NCBI RefSeq assembly: GCF_014930455.1
Contig: NZ_JAAIYO010000011.1
Location: 124,001-188,000, forward strand
Length of the DNA stretch: 64,000 nt
Source: Corallococcus soli
GTDB lineage: Bacteria > Myxococcota > Myxococcia > Myxococcales > Myxococcaceae
Reading direction: 5' to 3'
Numbering within the stretch: position 1 is the stretch's first letter; every line of letters starts with the position of its first letter. Under the pieces are notes generated by a model. That model was not told the origin of the DNA. It ran no database searches and saw only the letters and a list, made by a program, of their open reading frames with translations. This document shows positions 1 to 8,610 of the stretch, one piece after another. A program made the position numbers and the translations under genes.

Positions 1-201
1 GATCCGTGGCGTCGAGCACATGCGCACGAGGTCCTGATTCAGCTGCCAGCACGTCCGCTTCGCGCTTTACCGCCAGGTCATCGCATCCAACGCGCGGCCC
101 GCGTTCTGTCCACCGCGGCCATGGGTGATGAGCGGGCACTGAACCCGCGTCGACGCTTGGGGTCCAGGCGGCCAGGAGAGCCCCCACTCCTGACGTATTC
201 G

Positions 202-217
202 TGTTCCACGTGGAACA
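202..217. promoter_or_regulatory. parS: parS site 1 (ParB-binding palindrome)
   Basis: Exact 16-bp palindrome TGTTCCACGTGGAACA. It matches the parS sequence known from Myxococcus and is the nucleation site for ParB loading in chromosome segregation. Confidence 0.93.
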
Positions 218-354
218 CGCGCCGCGTCCCCGCGACTTGCTGGCGGGTGGATCCATCCCGCTCCCTGACCAGACCACCCCTGAACGGGCAGGGGCCCGGG
301 ACCAGAAGCACGGTGCGCCGCATGGCGTCCTCATCCACGGCAAGCCCACCACCG

Positions 355-370
355 TGTTCCACGTGGAACA
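355..370. promoter_or_regulatory. parS: parS site 2
   Basis: Identical 16-bp palindrome, 153 bp after site 1. Confidence 0.93.
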
Positions 371-503
371 TCGAACCGCCTTCCGCATGCCTTGTCTGAA
401 GGAAGAGAGCGTGAGCCATCCCCTTCCTCCGGCTTGCACGTCGGCCTCTGCGTGAGGTCCGCCACGCGGATTCAGCGGCCATCCCATCCTTCATGGGACG
501 GCG

Positions 504-519
504 TGTTCCACGTGGAACA
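504..519. promoter_or_regulatory. parS: parS site 3
   Basis: Identical 16-bp palindrome, 149 bp after site 2. Confidence 0.93.
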
Positions 520-932
520 ACGCGCTTCGCCTGCGTGGCTTCAAGGCACTCGTGTGGATCCTCCGCCAAGAGGTGTTGGGCGGGTGAGGAGCGCCGCCCC
601 GACAGCCGGTCCCGCTACCGGATGTCAGCGGCCCTTCTTTCCATGCGCTCAGCGTTGCGCCGGCCCCGCCTGGAAGAGGCGACCCGGCGGATGGCACATG
701 GTTCAAACCTGTCGGACAGTCGGACATGTTTTTGGCGGGTGGCCACCGGCGGGGCGTCCCCATGCCATCCGGTTCTGGCTTGCCCACCTTGAGCCCAGCT
801 CCACACGCCCCTTGTCTCCCATGTCCGGTCATCGCGCCGTGATGTCGGAGCGATGACCCGGGACGAAGGAGCAGTGCACCACGCGGTTCCCGCTCCTCCT
901 CAAAGGTCCTTCACCTTGAACTCCGTGGGCCA

Positions 933-948
933 TGTTCCACGTGGAACA
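933..948. promoter_or_regulatory. parS: parS site 4
   Basis: Identical 16-bp palindrome, 429 bp after site 3. Confidence 0.93.
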
Positions 949-1131
949 CCGCCTCCGCGGAGGGCACCCGGCTCAACGTGGGCCACGCGGCCACGCGATG
1001 TGGATGAAGCCGGATGACGGGTGCCTCGTTTGCCGGCGCCGAAAGTCCGCGCATCGTCGAGGCTGGGAACGCGACGGGCGCGGCGTCACGAATTCAGACG
1101 CGGCCCCAGACCCGCCAACCCACCGTCACCG

Positions 1132-1147
1132 TGTTCCACGTGGAACA
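1132..1147. promoter_or_regulatory. parS: parS site 5
   Basis: Identical 16-bp palindrome, 199 bp after site 4. It is the last copy seen in the window, so the cluster ends here on its dnaA-proximal side. Confidence 0.93.
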
Positions 1148-1334
1148 GCCCTCGTCGCGGTCCCCCTTCGTGTGGCTCACCACGCGATGGAAACCCCGGA
1201 CCGGTCCCGTGCTTCACGGTCAGCCAGTGCCTGGGCCTTCGCGCGACGGCTTCACGCGGTTCGGTCGGAGGCACCAGTCCGCCCCCGGCCGTTCACGACC
1301 CTCGAAAAAACCAACCACCCTCCCCTGCCCCCCA

Positions 1335-1727
1335 TCAGCGGGTCCAGGCCGCGCCTTGGAGCACGACGCGGTAGCCGTCCGGGTCCTCGAAGGTCCTGCC
1401 GTGCGCATCCCAGTACGGATTGCGCGAAGGCACCGCCACGAAGCTCGCGGCCTCCATGCGCCGCACCTGCTCCGCCCACGCTTCGGTGTCCGGCACGTAG
1501 AACACCAGGAGGTGCTCTTCCGTGGGAGCGCGTGGCGCTTCGTGTCCGCGCTCCACCGTGAACTCCAGGTGGTAGGGCGCACCCGGGTGCCCGAGCATCA
1601 CGCCGTCGAACCCTGCGTGGTCCTCGAACCGACCCAGCACCTCGAAGCCCAACCCGTCCCGGTAGAAGTGCACCACCGCATCCAGGTCCCTCGTCGGCCT
1701 CGCCACCCGCAGCTTCACCGTGTCCAT
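1335..1727 (-). CDS. VOC-superfamily (glyoxalase/dioxygenase-like) protein
   Basis: A 130-residue protein with the two beta-alpha-beta-beta-beta halves expected of one VOC metalloenzyme domain. It opens with LRVARPTRDLDAVVHFYRDG and GLGFEVLG, has the central strand YHLEFTV, and ends with the typical FEDPDGYRVVL strand. VOC members include glyoxalase I, extradiol dioxygenases and antibiotic-binding proteins. The sequence alone does not give the substrate, and metal ligands (candidate His/Glu in YHLEFTV and the final strand) are only suggestive. It stands alone on the minus strand beside the parS cluster, with no partner gene in the same orientation, and is predicted to be cytoplasmic. Confidence 0.8.
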   Translation of the reverse strand: MDTVKLRVARPTRDLDAVVHFYRDGLGFEVLGRFEDHAGFDGVMLGHPGAPYHLEFTVERGHEAPRAPTEEHLLVFYVPDTEAWAEQVRRMEAASFVAVPSRNPYWDAHGRTFEDPDGYRVVLQGAAWTR

Positions 1728-1879
1728 CGAGTGCTCCTCGCGCCATCAACCCGACCGCGCGCGCATCATCATGGAGGTCACGACCGGGAACATGGCCCCC
1801 TGCCCCGCTCCGGCACCCGAGCTCCCGGCCTGACGAAACGCTGCGCGGAACGCGGAAGCGCATTACCGGACTCGCAGCC

Positions 1880-2848
1880 ATGCACCTCCGCTCCCCAGGG
1901 TTCCCGCTGCTCTCGCTCCTCATCCTGTTCGGTGGAGGTCCCGCTTGGGGTGAGGACACGCAGGCCGGGGTGCCTGCCTTCAAGTTCGCCTGGCCCGTGC
2001 CTTCGCGCGTGGGCATCACGGAGCGGGTCGTCAGCGAACGCGAACACGCAACGCTGAAGTACGACGGCGTGCTCACGGCACGAAAGCCCGGCCCCGGCGC
2101 CACGCTCCACTTCGAGAACCTTCAACAGGTCGAACCCGCTGCCCGGAAAAACCCACCAGGGACCGCCGGCACGGAGGACCTGAAGGCGCTGCTCATCACC
2201 TTCACCAAGCCCGACCTCAACCTTTCGGAGACCAGCGCCCTCACCCGCATCGAAGGACTGGAGACCGCGCTCGGGAGCGCCGTCACCGTGCTCGAACCGG
2301 ATCCCCAGGAACGTGAAAACCACCGGGCCCGCTGGGACACGCCCCTCTTCCAGAATCAGGTGCGGGACCGGGCGGAGCTGACGTGGGCCGCATGGGTGGG
2401 AACGTGGAGCGGCGTGCGGCTCGCGTCCGGCGAGGAGCGGACGAAGACGGTCCGCTTGCGTCACCCCAACGGTCCGCTGGAGCAGCGCTCCACGCTTCGG
2501 CACCGGGGCGCGGTCGCGGGAACACCTGGCGCGGTGCGGTTGGAATGGGAGACGTCGCTGGACGGAGCGCCCTACCGACAGGTCGTCGCGCGGACCCGGG
2601 AGCTGCGGTGCAGCGCGGCGCTGGCCCGCAACCCGTCCGACCCGTGCGCCGCGGAGGTGCTGGAGTCCGCGAGCAGCGTGACCGCCGTGGAGCTGGTCAC
2701 CGAACCCGGCACCCTGCGCCCGTTCTCCGCGCGCACCGTGCACACCGAGGCCTTCACCCTGAAGGGAAAGCCGCCCGTCATCCAACGGGAAGAGCGGTCC
2801 TATGCCTTCGACTGGGCCTGGAAGGCGAAGCGGCCGGGGACCCGCTGA
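1880..2848 (+). CDS. Predicted exported protein of unknown function
   Basis: A 322-residue protein beginning with a clear Sec signal peptide: a short charged N-terminus, the hydrophobic core LLSLLILFGGG and a probable cut after AWG. The mature part is rich in beta-strand-like segments and charged residues and has two cysteines close together (CSAALARNPSDPC, about residues 248-260) that could form a disulfide in the periplasm. I do not recognise a family. It is followed by an SDR gene on the same strand after about 90 bp, but nothing shows that they form an operon. Location in the periplasm or at the outer membrane is inferred from the signal peptide only. Confidence 0.65.
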   Translation: MHLRSPGFPLLSLLILFGGGPAWGEDTQAGVPAFKFAWPVPSRVGITERVVSEREHATLKYDGVLTARKPGPGATLHFENLQQVEPAARKNPPGTAGTEDLKALLITFTKPDLNLSETSALTRIEGLETALGSAVTVLEPDPQERENHRARWDTPLFQNQVRDRAELTWAAWVGTWSGVRLASGEERTKTVRLRHPNGPLEQRSTLRHRGAVAGTPGAVRLEWETSLDGAPYRQVVARTRELRCSAALARNPSDPCAAEVLESASSVTAVELVTEPGTLRPFSARTVHTEAFTLKGKPPVIQREERSYAFDWAWKAKRPGTR

Positions 2849-2940
2849 CCTGAGAGGCGGACGCGCGGATCCTGGTGGTTCGGGTCATGGGATGAGTTCA
2901 CGCTCTTTTCCCGGCAGCCACCAGCCATCAGGTTGTGCCC

Positions 2941-3894
2941 ATGACCACGAGACAGCAGCCCCTGAAGTCTGGATACGGCGCGCGGACGACGGCGCGGGAG
3001 GTGATGGGCGACCGCCGGCTTGATGGCGTCATCGCCGTGGTGACCGGCGGATACGCGGGCATCGGACGGGAGACCACGCGCGTGCTCTCCGCCGCCGGTG
3101 CGACGGTCATCGTCCCCGCGCGCACGCCCGACAAGGCGCGCTCCGCGCTCGCGGGCATGGAGCGCGTGGAGCTGGAGCAGCTCGACCTGGCGGATCCGGC
3201 CACGATTGATGCCTTCGCCGAGCGCTTCCTCGCGTCCGGGCGTCCCCTCCACCTGCTCGTGAACAACGCCGGCATCATGGCGACGCCGCTGGCGCGGGAT
3301 GCTCGCGGGTTCGAGTCCCAGTTCGCGACCAACCACCTGGGCCACTTCCAGCTCACGGCGCGCCTGTGGCCCGCGCTGCGAAGGGCGAACGGTGCGCGCG
3401 TGGTGGCCCTGTCGTCGCGGGGCCATCGCCGCGCCGGAGTGGACTTCGAGGATCCGCACTTCGAACGGCGCGCCTACGACAAGTGGGCCGCGTACGGTCA
3501 GTCGAAGACGGCGAACATCCTCTTCGCGCTCGCGCTCGACGCACGCGGTGAGGCCCACCGCATCCGCGCGTTCTCCGTCCACCCCGGCGGCATCCTCACC
3601 GACCTGATGCGGTCCATGTCGGAGGAGGAGAAGCGCGGCGCCATCGAGAACTCGAACAAGATCGCGCCCCTCAAGACCGTGGAACAAGGAGCGGCGACGA
3701 GCATCTGGTGCGCGACGAGCCCCCAGCTCGACGGCCTGGGCGGCGTCTACTGCGATGACGTCGACATCGCGGAGGTCGTGGGCGCGGAGTCCCCCGTCCC
3801 CCGAGGCGTGATGCCGTGGGCCGTGGATCCGGCGCTGGCCGAACGGCTGTGGACCGCGAGCGAGGCGTGGACCGGCGCGAGGCTCAGCGGGTAG
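2941..3894 (+). CDS. Short-chain dehydrogenase/reductase
   Basis: A 317-residue classical-type SDR. From the chosen ATG, the NAD(P)-binding TGGYAGIG motif lies at residues 35-42, the NNAG motif at 108-111, the catalytic serine near 158 and the YGQSK (YxxxK) pair at about 185/189. A GTG six bases upstream is an alternative start. It is longer than a typical 250-residue SDR and resembles the retinol-dehydrogenase/WW-oxidoreductase-like SDRs (SSRGHRR, then SVHPGGILTDL). The substrate is unknown. The basic residue pattern after the first strand (ARTPDKAR) suggests NADPH, but this is an inference. It converges with rsmG, and a palindromic hairpin lies between the two stop codons. Confidence 0.88.
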   Translation: MTTRQQPLKSGYGARTTAREVMGDRRLDGVIAVVTGGYAGIGRETTRVLSAAGATVIVPARTPDKARSALAGMERVELEQLDLADPATIDAFAERFLASGRPLHLLVNNAGIMATPLARDARGFESQFATNHLGHFQLTARLWPALRRANGARVVALSSRGHRRAGVDFEDPHFERRAYDKWAAYGQSKTANILFALALDARGEAHRIRAFSVHPGGILTDLMRSMSEEEKRGAIENSNKIAPLKTVEQGAATSIWCATSPQLDGLGGVYCDDVDIAEVVGAESPVPRGVMPWAVDPALAERLWTASEAWTGARLSG

Positions 3895-4000
3895 CGCGCG
3901 GGAACAGCGTTCGCGCGCGACTCATCCGCGCCACCCCACGAGCACACCAGAAAAGAAGACGGCCCCGGAGCAAACGCCCCGAGGCCGCTGAGAACCCAGC

Positions 4001-4025
4001 GGATCCGCGCAGCGTGCGCGGATCC
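4001..4025. terminator. GGATCC-type palindromic hairpin between convergent genes
   Basis: Perfect 10-bp inverted repeat GGATCCGCGC / GCGCGGATCC with a 5-base loop, placed between the stop codons of the SDR gene and rsmG. There is no T-run, so a terminator role is inferred from position. The same core recurs at 16.8-17.0 kb and upstream of dnaA, which makes it look like a dispersed repeat. Confidence 0.55.
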
Positions 4026-4036
4026 GTTCCCCTCCC

Positions 4037-4690
4037 CTACCCCTTCGCGAACACCGCGACCTGGCGTTCGGCCCCGGAGAACGGCAGCCGGTAGGAACGC
4101 GCGGACACCACCCGCAGGCTGCGCTCCCCCGCCCGGGCCGCGAGCTCCGCGTCCGTCTGCGGCTTGCCGAGCATCGCCACCACGCGCCCACCCTCCTCCA
4201 CGTACGCGGGCGCCAGCGCGAGCCAGTCCGGCAGGTCCATGAACGCCCGCGCGATGAGCACCTGCGCTTTCGGAATCCCTTCCGTCTCCGGCTTGCCCTC
4301 CGCCCGCGCATGCAGCCCGCGCACGCCGGTGAGGCCCAGGCTGGCCGCCGCGGCCTTGATGAACGCGACCTTCTTGCCCACCGCGTCCACCAGCGTCACG
4401 CCCAGCGTCGGCAGCACCAGCTTCAACGGCAGGCCCGGGAAGCCCGCGCCCGCGCCCAGGTCGAGCAGCGTCGTCGCGCCCGTCACCTCCGGCAGCACCG
4501 CCAGCGAGTCCAGGAAGTGCTTCTCCAGCACCTCCTCCGGCGCGGTGATGGCCGTGAGGTTCACCTTCGCGTTCCACTTCAGCAGCTCCGCCATCAGCCG
4601 CTGCAGCCGGGGCCCCACGTCCTCCCCCACCGTCACGCCCAGCGCACTGCATCCCGCCGCCAACTGATCCGCGAACCGCGCGTTATCCAC
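4037..4690 (-). CDS. rsmG: 16S rRNA (guanine-527-N7)-methyltransferase RsmG (GidB)
   Basis: A 217-residue protein. RsmG methylates N7 of G527 in 16S rRNA from S-adenosylmethionine, and its loss gives low-level streptomycin resistance in other bacteria. Family landmarks are present: the N-terminal helix with NLTAITAPEEVLEKHFLDSL, the SAM-binding loop LLDLGAGAGFPGLPLK (about residues 74-89), LVDAVGKKVAFI and the RAF motif. The start is GTG-GAT-AAC. This start codon lies inside a perfect DnaA box, which is unusual. It follows mnmG on the same strand after about 75 bp, the common gidA-gidB order, and the pair is probably co-transcribed. In many genomes parA-parB come next; here other genes intervene. 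Confidence 0.95.
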   Translation of the reverse strand: MDNARFADQLAAGCSALGVTVGEDVGPRLQRLMAELLKWNAKVNLTAITAPEEVLEKHFLDSLAVLPEVTGATTLLDLGAGAGFPGLPLKLVLPTLGVTLVDAVGKKVAFIKAAAASLGLTGVRGLHARAEGKPETEGIPKAQVLIARAFMDLPDWLALAPAYVEEGGRVVAMLGKPQTDAELAARAGERSLRVVSARSYRLPFSGAERQVAVFAKG

Positions 4691-4691
4691 A
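4683..4691 (+). promoter_or_regulatory. Perfect DnaA box overlapping the rsmG start
   Basis: Exact consensus TTATCCACA. On the minus strand it reads TGTGGATAA and contains the GTG start and the GAT codon of rsmG. It lies 84 bp from the next perfect box. Confidence 0.75.
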
Positions 4692-4735
4692 ACGCCTCCA
4701 CCCCGAAGGGGCCTTCAAGTCCCTGGAATTGCTCA

Positions 4736-4751
4736 GGGGATGGTCATCCCC
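4736..4751. promoter_or_regulatory. Palindrome between the two DnaA boxes
   Basis: GGGGATG-GT-CATCCCC, a perfect 7-bp inverted repeat, flanked on both sides by the direct repeat GAATTGC. It is centred between the two perfect DnaA boxes in the mnmG-rsmG gap. A protein-binding site is inferred. Confidence 0.4.
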
Positions 4752-4766
4752 AGAATTGCCCACACC

Positions 4767-4775
4767 TTATCCACA
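4767..4775 (+). promoter_or_regulatory. Perfect DnaA box overlapping the mnmG stop codon
   Basis: Exact TTATCCACA. On the minus strand TGT-GGA-TAA encodes the last two residues and the stop of MnmG. Same orientation as the box at the rsmG start. Confidence 0.75.
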
Positions 4776-6614
4776 GCCCTGTTCCTGATCACCCCGCGCC
4801 CCGCTGCCCCGCTTGAGCGCAACCAGCAGCAGGGACACCGCGGCCGGCGTCAGGCCCGGAATCCGGCGCGCCTGCCCCACCGTCCCGGGCCGGTGCGCGG
4901 ACAGCTTCTCCACCGCCTCCGAGCCCAACCCCCGCACGTCCGCGAAGCGGAACGTCTCCGGGATCCGCCACCGGTCGGAGGCCTCCGCCTCGCGCGCCGC
5001 CGCCCGCTCGGCCTGGGCGATGTAGCCCTCGTACTTCACCTCCACCTCCACCTCGCCGGTGACGTCGGGGCCCAGCGCGGGAAAGTCCTCGCGGCCCTGC
5101 GCCAACTGCGCGTACGTCACCTCCGGGCGCTTGAGCATGAGGGCCAGCCCCGTGCGCTTGATGCGCGCCACCTCGCCCGTCACCGCGTGGGCCCGCGCCT
5201 CGGCCCGCTCCAGGGCCTCCTTCGGCAGCAGCCCCACCCGGTGCCCGTGCCGCGCGAGCCGCAGGTCCGCGTTGCCCTCGCGCAGCTTGAGCCGGTGCTC
5301 GGAGCGGCTGGTGAACATGCGGAACGGTTCGTCCACGCCCTTCGTCACCAGGTCGTCCACGAGCACCGCGCCGTGCGCCTCCTCCCGCCCGATGACGAGC
5401 GCCGGCTCGCCCTTCACCTGGAGCGCCGCCTGGATCCCCGCCCACAGGCCCTGGAACGCGGCCTCCTCGTAGCCGGAGGTGCCGTTGAGCTGGCCGGCGA
5501 AGTACAGGCCCGCCACGGCCTTCGTCTCCAGCGTGGGGTGGAGCTGCGTGGGGGGCGCGAAGTCGTACTCCACCGCGTAGCCGTAGCGGATCACCTCCAC
5601 GCGGGACAGGCCCGGGATGGTGCGCAGGAAGTCCAGCTGCACGTCCGCGGGCATGCTCGTGGACAGGCCCGCCGGGTACACCAGCGGCGACGTAGGCCCC
5701 TCCGGCTCCAGGAACACCTGGTGTCGTTCGCGCGCGGCGAAGCGCACCACCTTGTCCTCCAGCGACGGGCAGTAGCGCGGCCCCCGCCCCACGATGTCCC
5801 CCTGGAACAAGGGCGAGCGGTGCAGGTTGTCGCGCAGCAGCTGGTGCGTCGCCTGCGTCGTCGCGGTGAGGCCGCACATCACGACGGGCTGGCGAGGGAA
5901 CGGCTCACCCCGGGTGAGCTCCACCTGCGTGCGCCAGGAGAACGGCCGCACGTCGGTGTCCCCGGGCTGCGGCGTGACAGCGTCCCAGTCAATGCTGTCG
6001 CGGGACAGGCGCGCGGGCGTGCCCGTCTTGAAGCGGCCCAGGGTGAAGCCCAGCGCGTGCAGGGATTCGGAGAGGCCGCGCGCGGCGTCATCCCCCAGCC
6101 GGCCGCCGACCTCCTTATGCTCGCCCACGTGCATCAGGGCGCGCAGGAAGGTGCCGGTGGTGAGCAGCACCGCGCGGGCGAGCACCTGGGTGCCATCCCC
6201 CAGCACGACGCCCCGCACCCGCCCGCCTTCCGCGACGACGGAGGCCACTTCGCCTTCGCGCACGGTGAGGTTCGGCTGGGAGAAGAGCACCGCCTGCATG
6301 CCGGCGGCGTAGGCGTCGCGGTCGCAGAGGATGCGGGTGGCCTGCACGGCCGGGCCCTTGGAGGGATTGAGCGTCTTGAGGTGCGTGCCGGCGAGGTCCG
6401 CCACGCGGCCCATCTGTCCGCCGAGCGCATCCATCTCCCGCACCAGGTGGCCCTTGGCGGTGCCGCCCACGGCGGGGTTGCAGCTCATCACCGCGGCGCG
6501 GTCGCGCTTGAGCGTCACGCCCAGGGTGGACAGGCCCAGCCGGGCGCACGCGAGCGCCGCCTCGCAGCCGGCGTGGCCCAGGCCCACCACCACGATGTCG
6601 TATCGGAGTTCCAT
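4767..6614 (-). CDS. mnmG: tRNA uridine-5-carboxymethylaminomethyl modification enzyme MnmG (GidA)
   Basis: A 615-residue FAD-dependent protein that works with MnmE to install cmnm5 at U34 of tRNAs reading split codon boxes. Its FAD-binding GLGHAGCEAALA lies just after the start, followed by the MSCNPAVGG and GRFKTGTPAR family signatures, the central catalytic cysteine region around RGPRYCPSLEDK, and the FxGQLNGTSGYEEA block. The start is set at the ATG before ELRYDIVVVG. A longer upstream frame exists but its extra residues look random. The stop codon is embedded in a perfect DnaA box. Its partner mnmE is about 11 kb away on the same strand. Confidence 0.96.
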   Translation of the reverse strand: MELRYDIVVVGLGHAGCEAALACARLGLSTLGVTLKRDRAAVMSCNPAVGGTAKGHLVREMDALGGQMGRVADLAGTHLKTLNPSKGPAVQATRILCDRDAYAAGMQAVLFSQPNLTVREGEVASVVAEGGRVRGVVLGDGTQVLARAVLLTTGTFLRALMHVGEHKEVGGRLGDDAARGLSESLHALGFTLGRFKTGTPARLSRDSIDWDAVTPQPGDTDVRPFSWRTQVELTRGEPFPRQPVVMCGLTATTQATHQLLRDNLHRSPLFQGDIVGRGPRYCPSLEDKVVRFAARERHQVFLEPEGPTSPLVYPAGLSTSMPADVQLDFLRTIPGLSRVEVIRYGYAVEYDFAPPTQLHPTLETKAVAGLYFAGQLNGTSGYEEAAFQGLWAGIQAALQVKGEPALVIGREEAHGAVLVDDLVTKGVDEPFRMFTSRSEHRLKLREGNADLRLARHGHRVGLLPKEALERAEARAHAVTGEVARIKRTGLALMLKRPEVTYAQLAQGREDFPALGPDVTGEVEVEVKYEGYIAQAERAAAREAEASDRWRIPETFRFADVRGLGSEAVEKLSAHRPGTVGQARRIPGLTPAAVSLLLVALKRGSGARGDQEQGCG

Positions 6615-7114
6615 CGCGTCACGGGGCCGCAGGGCACCAGCAACCAGCGGCCCGCCGTGGGTATCACGCCCGAGCGCGTCCGTGGCAAGCCGGGGTGCGC
6701 GACAGGCCTTCCCCGCGCGAGCCCCCTCCCCTGCCCGGTGGCTCGCCCGGAGTTCGGGAGCACGCGAGGCGGACGGTGGGAGGGGTAACAACGCCGCCCG
6801 CCTCGCGCGCACCAGCCATCAGGTCCATCCATGGGCGCGCCCGGCACACCGGTGGCGTCTGGCCCGTGGACAGCCAATGGCATCCATGAAGTTTGCCCGC
6901 ACGAGTCCCCCGGTCTCGTGCCTTCTCATGGCGTCGCACACACGGGAGACGGGCCTGCCCGTGCGGTGAGGGCGCATGGGGTGTCGGACTCGAACCTGCG
7001 AGGCCGGCCTTCTTCCCGTGTGCGCGACGGGGAAGGGTATAGCGAAGGGGTCTGACATCCGGGTTCCGGGCCCCTGCTTCCAGAGGCTCCCGGCCCTGAA
7101 GACGGGCTCCCGCG
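6615..7114. other. 500-bp gap upstream of mnmG, no gene recognised
   Basis: It should hold the mnmG promoter, but no clear sigma-70 boxes stand out. On the minus strand near 6986-7005 there is a GGTTCGAGTCC T-loop-like sequence, but it cannot be folded into a complete tRNA. Otherwise I see nothing in it. Confidence 0.5.
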
Positions 7115-7681
7115 TCAGCGCGTGGGCAGGGGCTTCGCGGAGGGGCAGTGCACGTTGTCCGGGCAGCGGCCCTCCGTCTTCGGGATGCACGCGCCGCAGC
7201 ACTCCATCTCGTCCGGCTTGCACTCCGGCATGCACGCACCGCACTGCACCACGCCGCCGCAGCCGTCCTCGGCCGACCCGCAGCGCAGGCCCAGCGAGGA
7301 GCACGTCGCGCGCTGGCACACACAGCGGTCGTCCACGCAGGACTCGTTGGGTTTGCAGCCCGGCGTGCACGCGCTGGTGGGGGCGCCGGAGCCCTTCTTG
7401 GGCCCTGACGGCACCGGCGGGGCCACGCAGCGGCCGTCGGAGCAGGTGCCGGCCTCGCAGTCACCACAGTCGATGAAGCCGCCACACCCGTCCGGCGTCC
7501 GGCCACAGGCCACCATGGCCACGGAGCAGGTCGCCGGGGCGCAGCCATCCACCGCCACGTTGTCGCGCGACACGCCCGAGGAGGCCCGCACCGCCTCACC
7601 CCGGCCCGACGTGCACGCTCCGAACAGCCCCACCGCCACGAACAGCCCCGCCCACCGGCCCAGGCTCCGCACCACTTCCAT
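7115..7681 (-). CDS. Cysteine-rich lipoprotein
   Basis: A 188-residue protein with a lipoprotein signal (hydrophobic LFVAVGLF, then a GAC lipobox near residue 23). The mature part carries many regularly spaced cysteines in repeats such as CGRTPDGCGGFIDCG and CGSAEDGCGGVVQCG, plus CKPNESC and CKPDEMECC. Such modules are frequent in myxobacterial surface proteins and are expected to be disulfide-bonded outside the cytoplasm. The ATG was chosen because GGGAG lies 8 bases upstream; a GTG three codons earlier is too close to it. No enzymatic motif is seen and the function is unknown. Confidence 0.75.
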   Translation of the reverse strand: MEVVRSLGRWAGLFVAVGLFGACTSGRGEAVRASSGVSRDNVAVDGCAPATCSVAMVACGRTPDGCGGFIDCGDCEAGTCSDGRCVAPPVPSGPKKGSGAPTSACTPGCKPNESCVDDRCVCQRATCSSLGLRCGSAEDGCGGVVQCGACMPECKPDEMECCGACIPKTEGRCPDNVHCPSAKPLPTR

Positions 7682-7861
7682 GTCGTCCACTCCCTCGCTC
7701 CCGACGCATCGCGCGTCCGGGAGGCTTCAACGGGCGAGCCGCCAAGGAGGTCTTGCGCGGGCCCGGGCCGCATCATGCGCACACCGGGGCCACTTGTCCG
7801 GGCCCCCGAAGCGCGGGGGCGCCAGGGCGTCAGGCTCGGCGACGGTGGGGCAGGGGAGGGC

Positions 7862-8536
7862 TCAGCGCTGGAGCAGCGAGCGGGCCCACGCGACGGCCTG
7901 CGCCTCCGTGGGCGCGTCCTCCGGCTTGCGCGCGGGCACCTCCAGCCCCCGCTTCGCGGCGGGACGCGCCTCGATGGCGGCCAGCCACCGCTGCACGCCC
8001 GGCAGGCCCTCCACGGACACGCCGGCCCAGTCGTGGATGCGCACCCAGGCCCAGTTCGCGATGTCCGCGATGCTGTAGTCGCCGGCCAGGTACTCGTGGT
8101 CCTTCAACTGGCGCTCCAGCACCGTGTACAGCCGGCGCGTCTCGTTCTGGTACCGGTCGATGGCCGGCTGGAGCTTCTCCGGGAAGTAGCGGAAGAAGAC
8201 GTTGGCCTGCCCCTGCATGGGGCCCACGCCGCCCATCTGGAACATCAGCCACTGCATCACGCGCGAGCGGCCCTTCACGTCCGAGGGCATCAGCCGGCCC
8301 GTCTTCTCCGCCAGGTACACCAGGATGGCGCCGGACTCGAAGACGGCGAAGTCACCCTCCGCGCGGTCCACGATGGCGGGGATGCGGCCGTTGGGGTTGA
8401 TGGCCAGGAAGGCGGGCTCCTTCTGCACGCCCGTGGAGATGTCCACCGCCCGCACCGTGTACGGCAGCCCCAGCTCCTCCAGCGCCACCGACACCTTGTG
8501 TCCGTTCGGCGTGTTCCATGTGTACAGGTCGATCAT
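7862..8536 (-). CDS. Glutathione S-transferase, YfcG/YghU-like
   Basis: A 224-residue cytoplasmic protein with an N-terminal thioredoxin-like domain and a C-terminal all-helical domain. The WNTPNGHKV start region matches the TPNG motif of the bacterial Nu-class (YfcG/YghU), whose members have disulfide-bond reductase activity with glutathione. [11 protein letters not shown] is the conserved glutathione-binding segment and [13 protein letters not shown] is the helical N-capping motif. The ATG before IDLYTW was preferred, and a GTG three codons upstream is possible. The glutathione synthetase gene gshB at 55 kb is consistent with a glutathione-using organism. The physiological substrate is not determinable. 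Confidence 0.9.
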   Translation of the reverse strand: MIDLYTWNTPNGHKVSVALEELGLPYTVRAVDISTGVQKEPAFLAINPNGRIPAIVDRAEGDFAVFESGAILVYLAEKTGRLMPSDVKGRSRVMQWLMFQMGGVGPMQGQANVFFRYFPEKLQPAIDRYQNETRRLYTVLERQLKDHEYLAGDYSIADIANWAWVRIHDWAGVSVEGLPGVQRWLAAIEARPAAKRGLEVPARKPEDAPTEAQAVAWARSLLQR

Positions 8537-8610
8537 CCGCGTCACCCCAGGCCGTGCGTGAGAAAGGGGCCACCTCTAACGGGGGCAGGGGAGGGGCGCC
8601 CGACAGAAGC

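Larger units (their letters stand above)
1..1334. other. Gene-poor centromere-like region carrying parS sites
   Basis: No convincing gene is visible. Short open frames here run straight through the parS palindromes and repeatedly encode FHVEH, so they look like by-products of the repeat and of high GC content. The stretch holds five identical 16-bp palindromes. Myxobacterial parS clusters are known to lie next to parA-parB, so those genes are inferred to be just outside the left edge. Between 520 and 930, and after 1150, I see nothing else of note. Confidence 0.75.

Noticed and set aside
78-856. Several overlapping small open frames on both strands with FHVEH peptides
   Set aside because: FHVEH is just the translation of the parS palindrome; the frames share no protein-like composition and depend on the repeat.
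6975-7060. tRNA-like sequence on the minus strand with GGTTCGAGTCC
   Set aside because: The T-loop motif and a 5-bp stem with a 7-base loop are present, but the T-stem has mismatches, U33 is missing and no matching acceptor 5' strand exists. At most a degenerate remnant.
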